From: Candidatus Sumerlaeota bacterium
GTDB taxonomy: Bacteria > Sumerlaeota > Sumerlaeia > MWCT01
Direction of reading: 5' to 3'
DNA: 6,068 nucleotides
Assembly: GCA_026398545.1 (NCBI GenBank)
Contig: JAPLSR010000162.1
Coordinates: forward strand, 1 to 6,068
Shown here: in pieces, positions 5,023-6,068 of the stretch
Layout: each line of letters begins with the position of its first letter
Position numbering within the stretch: the stretch's first letter is position 1
The notes under the pieces: generated by a model
The model's input: only the letters and a program-made list of their open reading frames with translations
Told to the model about the DNA's origin: nothing
Databases searched by the model: none
Made by a program: the position numbers and the translations under genes

Positions 5023-6068
5023 TTAAATATCTTCCACTTTTGTCTGGCGCAGACGCAAGGCGTTGGTAATGACGGAGAGGGAGCTGCAGGTCATCGCCGC
5101 ACTTGCAATCACAGGACTCAGTAGCAGACCGAAGAGGGGATAAAGAATGCCCGCAGCAATGGGTATTGCCACGGTATTGTAAATTAAGGCGAGAAACAGG
5201 TTCTGCTTGATATTTCTCACTACGGCATGGCTCAGATTGATTGCCCGCAGGATGCCTCTCAAGTCGCCTTTCACAAGTGTGACAGCGGCGCTTTGCAACG
5301 CAACATCAGTCCCCGTCCCCATGGCAATACCCACATCTGCCTGGGCAAGGGCGGGTCCGTCATTGATGCCATCCCCTGCCATGGCGACCTTGAGCCCCTT
5401 TGCCTGGGTATCTTTCACAAGCTGAATCTTTTGCCGGGGGTCAATGCCGGAGGCAACATCTGAAATATTGAGACGTTTAGCGACATAGTCGGCAGTCGTG
5501 GGGCTATCGCCCGTTGCCATTCTGATGTGGATGCCCCGGTTTCGCAGAGATGCAATGGCTGATGGTGTGGATTCCTTGAGCGGGTCGGAGATGGCAAGCT
5601 TGCCCGCCAGACGTCCATCAATTCCCACAAAAATGGCAGTCCTTCCCTCTGAGCGCCATTTTTCAAGACGCTCATCCTTTGTGTCCACGTCAATGCCGTA
5701 ATCATCCAGAAGCGAGGCATTCCCCACAACCGCCTTATGCTCATTCACACGCCCCGCCACGCCATGTCCGGTTATTGCTTTGAAATCACTAACCGGCAGG
5801 AGTGAAAGTTTTCGCTCCTGTGCGCCTCGCACCAGAGCTCTGGCGAGGGGATGCTCACTTGCCTGTTCAACAGATGCCGCAAGTTGTATAACCCGCTCCG
5901 CGGTGAATGGGGGAATGGCTTCACACTCAGTGAGTGCCGGATGTCCCTCCGTGAGGGTGCCCGTCTTGTCGATAATCAGGGCGTTGATGCCGGAGAGTGT
6001 TTCCAGCGCCTCCGCATTTCTGAAAAGAATGCCCAATCTTGCGCCACGACCCATACCCACCATGATGG
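5023..6068 (-). CDS. copA: Cu+-type P1B ATPase, C-terminal part (5' end outside window)
   Basis: The open frame enters from the right edge and ends at TAA 5025-5023. The encoded part is 347 complete codons; full-length CopA proteins are about 700-850 residues, so the metal-binding domains and the CPC helix are outside. Numbering from the Met at 6063, motifs are: IMVGMGRGA just after the expected CPC segment, the phosphorylated Asp32 in DKTGTLT, the nucleotide-binding HP (71-72) in SEHPLARAL, ITGHGVAG (97-104), TGD (184-186) and AGDGINDGPALAQADVGIAMG (229-249, written here as motif only). The last two membrane helices hold YN (295-296) and MTCSS (324-328), the MxxSS signature of Cu+-exporting P1B-1 ATPases. 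The enzyme uses ATP to pump Cu+ (or Ag+) out of the cytoplasm. All catalytic residues in view are intact. No CopZ, CueR or CsoR gene lies on its downstream side. SilP-type silver pumps share these signatures. Confidence 0.92.
   Translation of the reverse strand, partial: IMVGMGRGARLGILFRNAEALETLSGINALIIDKTGTLTEGHPALTECEAIPPFTAERVIQLAASVEQASEHPLARALVRGAQERKLSLLPVSDFKAITGHGVAGRVNEHKAVVGNASLLDDYGIDVDTKDERLEKWRSEGRTAIFVGIDGRLAGKLAISDPLKESTPSAIASLRNRGIHIRMATGDSPTTADYVAKRLNISDVASGIDPRQKIQLVKDTQAKGLKVAMAGDGINDGPALAQADVGIAMGTGTDVALQSAAVTLVKGDLRGILRAINLSHAVVRNIKQNLFLALIYNTVAIPIAAGILYPLFGLLLSPVIASAAMTCSSLSVITNALRLRQTKVEDI

Overview
The window holds six protein-coding genes and no RNA gene, CRISPR array or insertion sequence that I can recognise. 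The secreted LysM/M23 murein peptidase, CinA and a CopA-type ATPase indicate a bacterium. The NlpD/EnvC-like layout of the peptidase and the Sec-type signal peptides fit a Gram-negative-type envelope, but no gene here fixes the phylum. The mix of two recognisable housekeeping families with several orphan proteins suggests a poorly sampled lineage (inference).

Layout, left to right. Positions 2-247 (+) are the last 81 codons of a repeat protein with a 54-residue (162-nt) period that runs off the left edge. Positions 248-506 are a spacer with a short 9-nt-periodic motif, a possible promoter and two hairpins. Positions 507-1451 (+) encode a secreted LysM plus M23 peptidase with all zinc and catalytic residues present. 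Convergent to it, 1510-2403 (-) encodes an exported orphan protein with a Pro/Thr-rich linker. Upstream of that on the same strand, 2518-3801 (-) encodes CinA (competence/damage-inducible protein family, NMN deamidase). An AT-rich divergent region (3802-3954) carries one plausible sigma-70-type promoter in each direction. Positions 3955-4932 (+) encode an orphan protein with a charged N-terminal half and a globular C-terminal half that may be an internal duplication. A hairpin between convergent genes (4960-4996) is a candidate bidirectional terminator. Positions 5023-6068 (-) encode the C-terminal two fifths or so of a Cu+-type P1B ATPase that runs off the right edge.

The genes do not form an obvious pathway. 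Two or three products act in or beyond the envelope (repeat protein, M23 peptidase, exported orphan), one in cofactor salvage (CinA) and one in metal efflux (CopA-like). I see no convincing new multi-gene system. The points most worth a second look are the repeat protein, the two orphan proteins, the structured leader of the peptidase gene and a Pro-to-Leu change in a normally invariant CinA motif.
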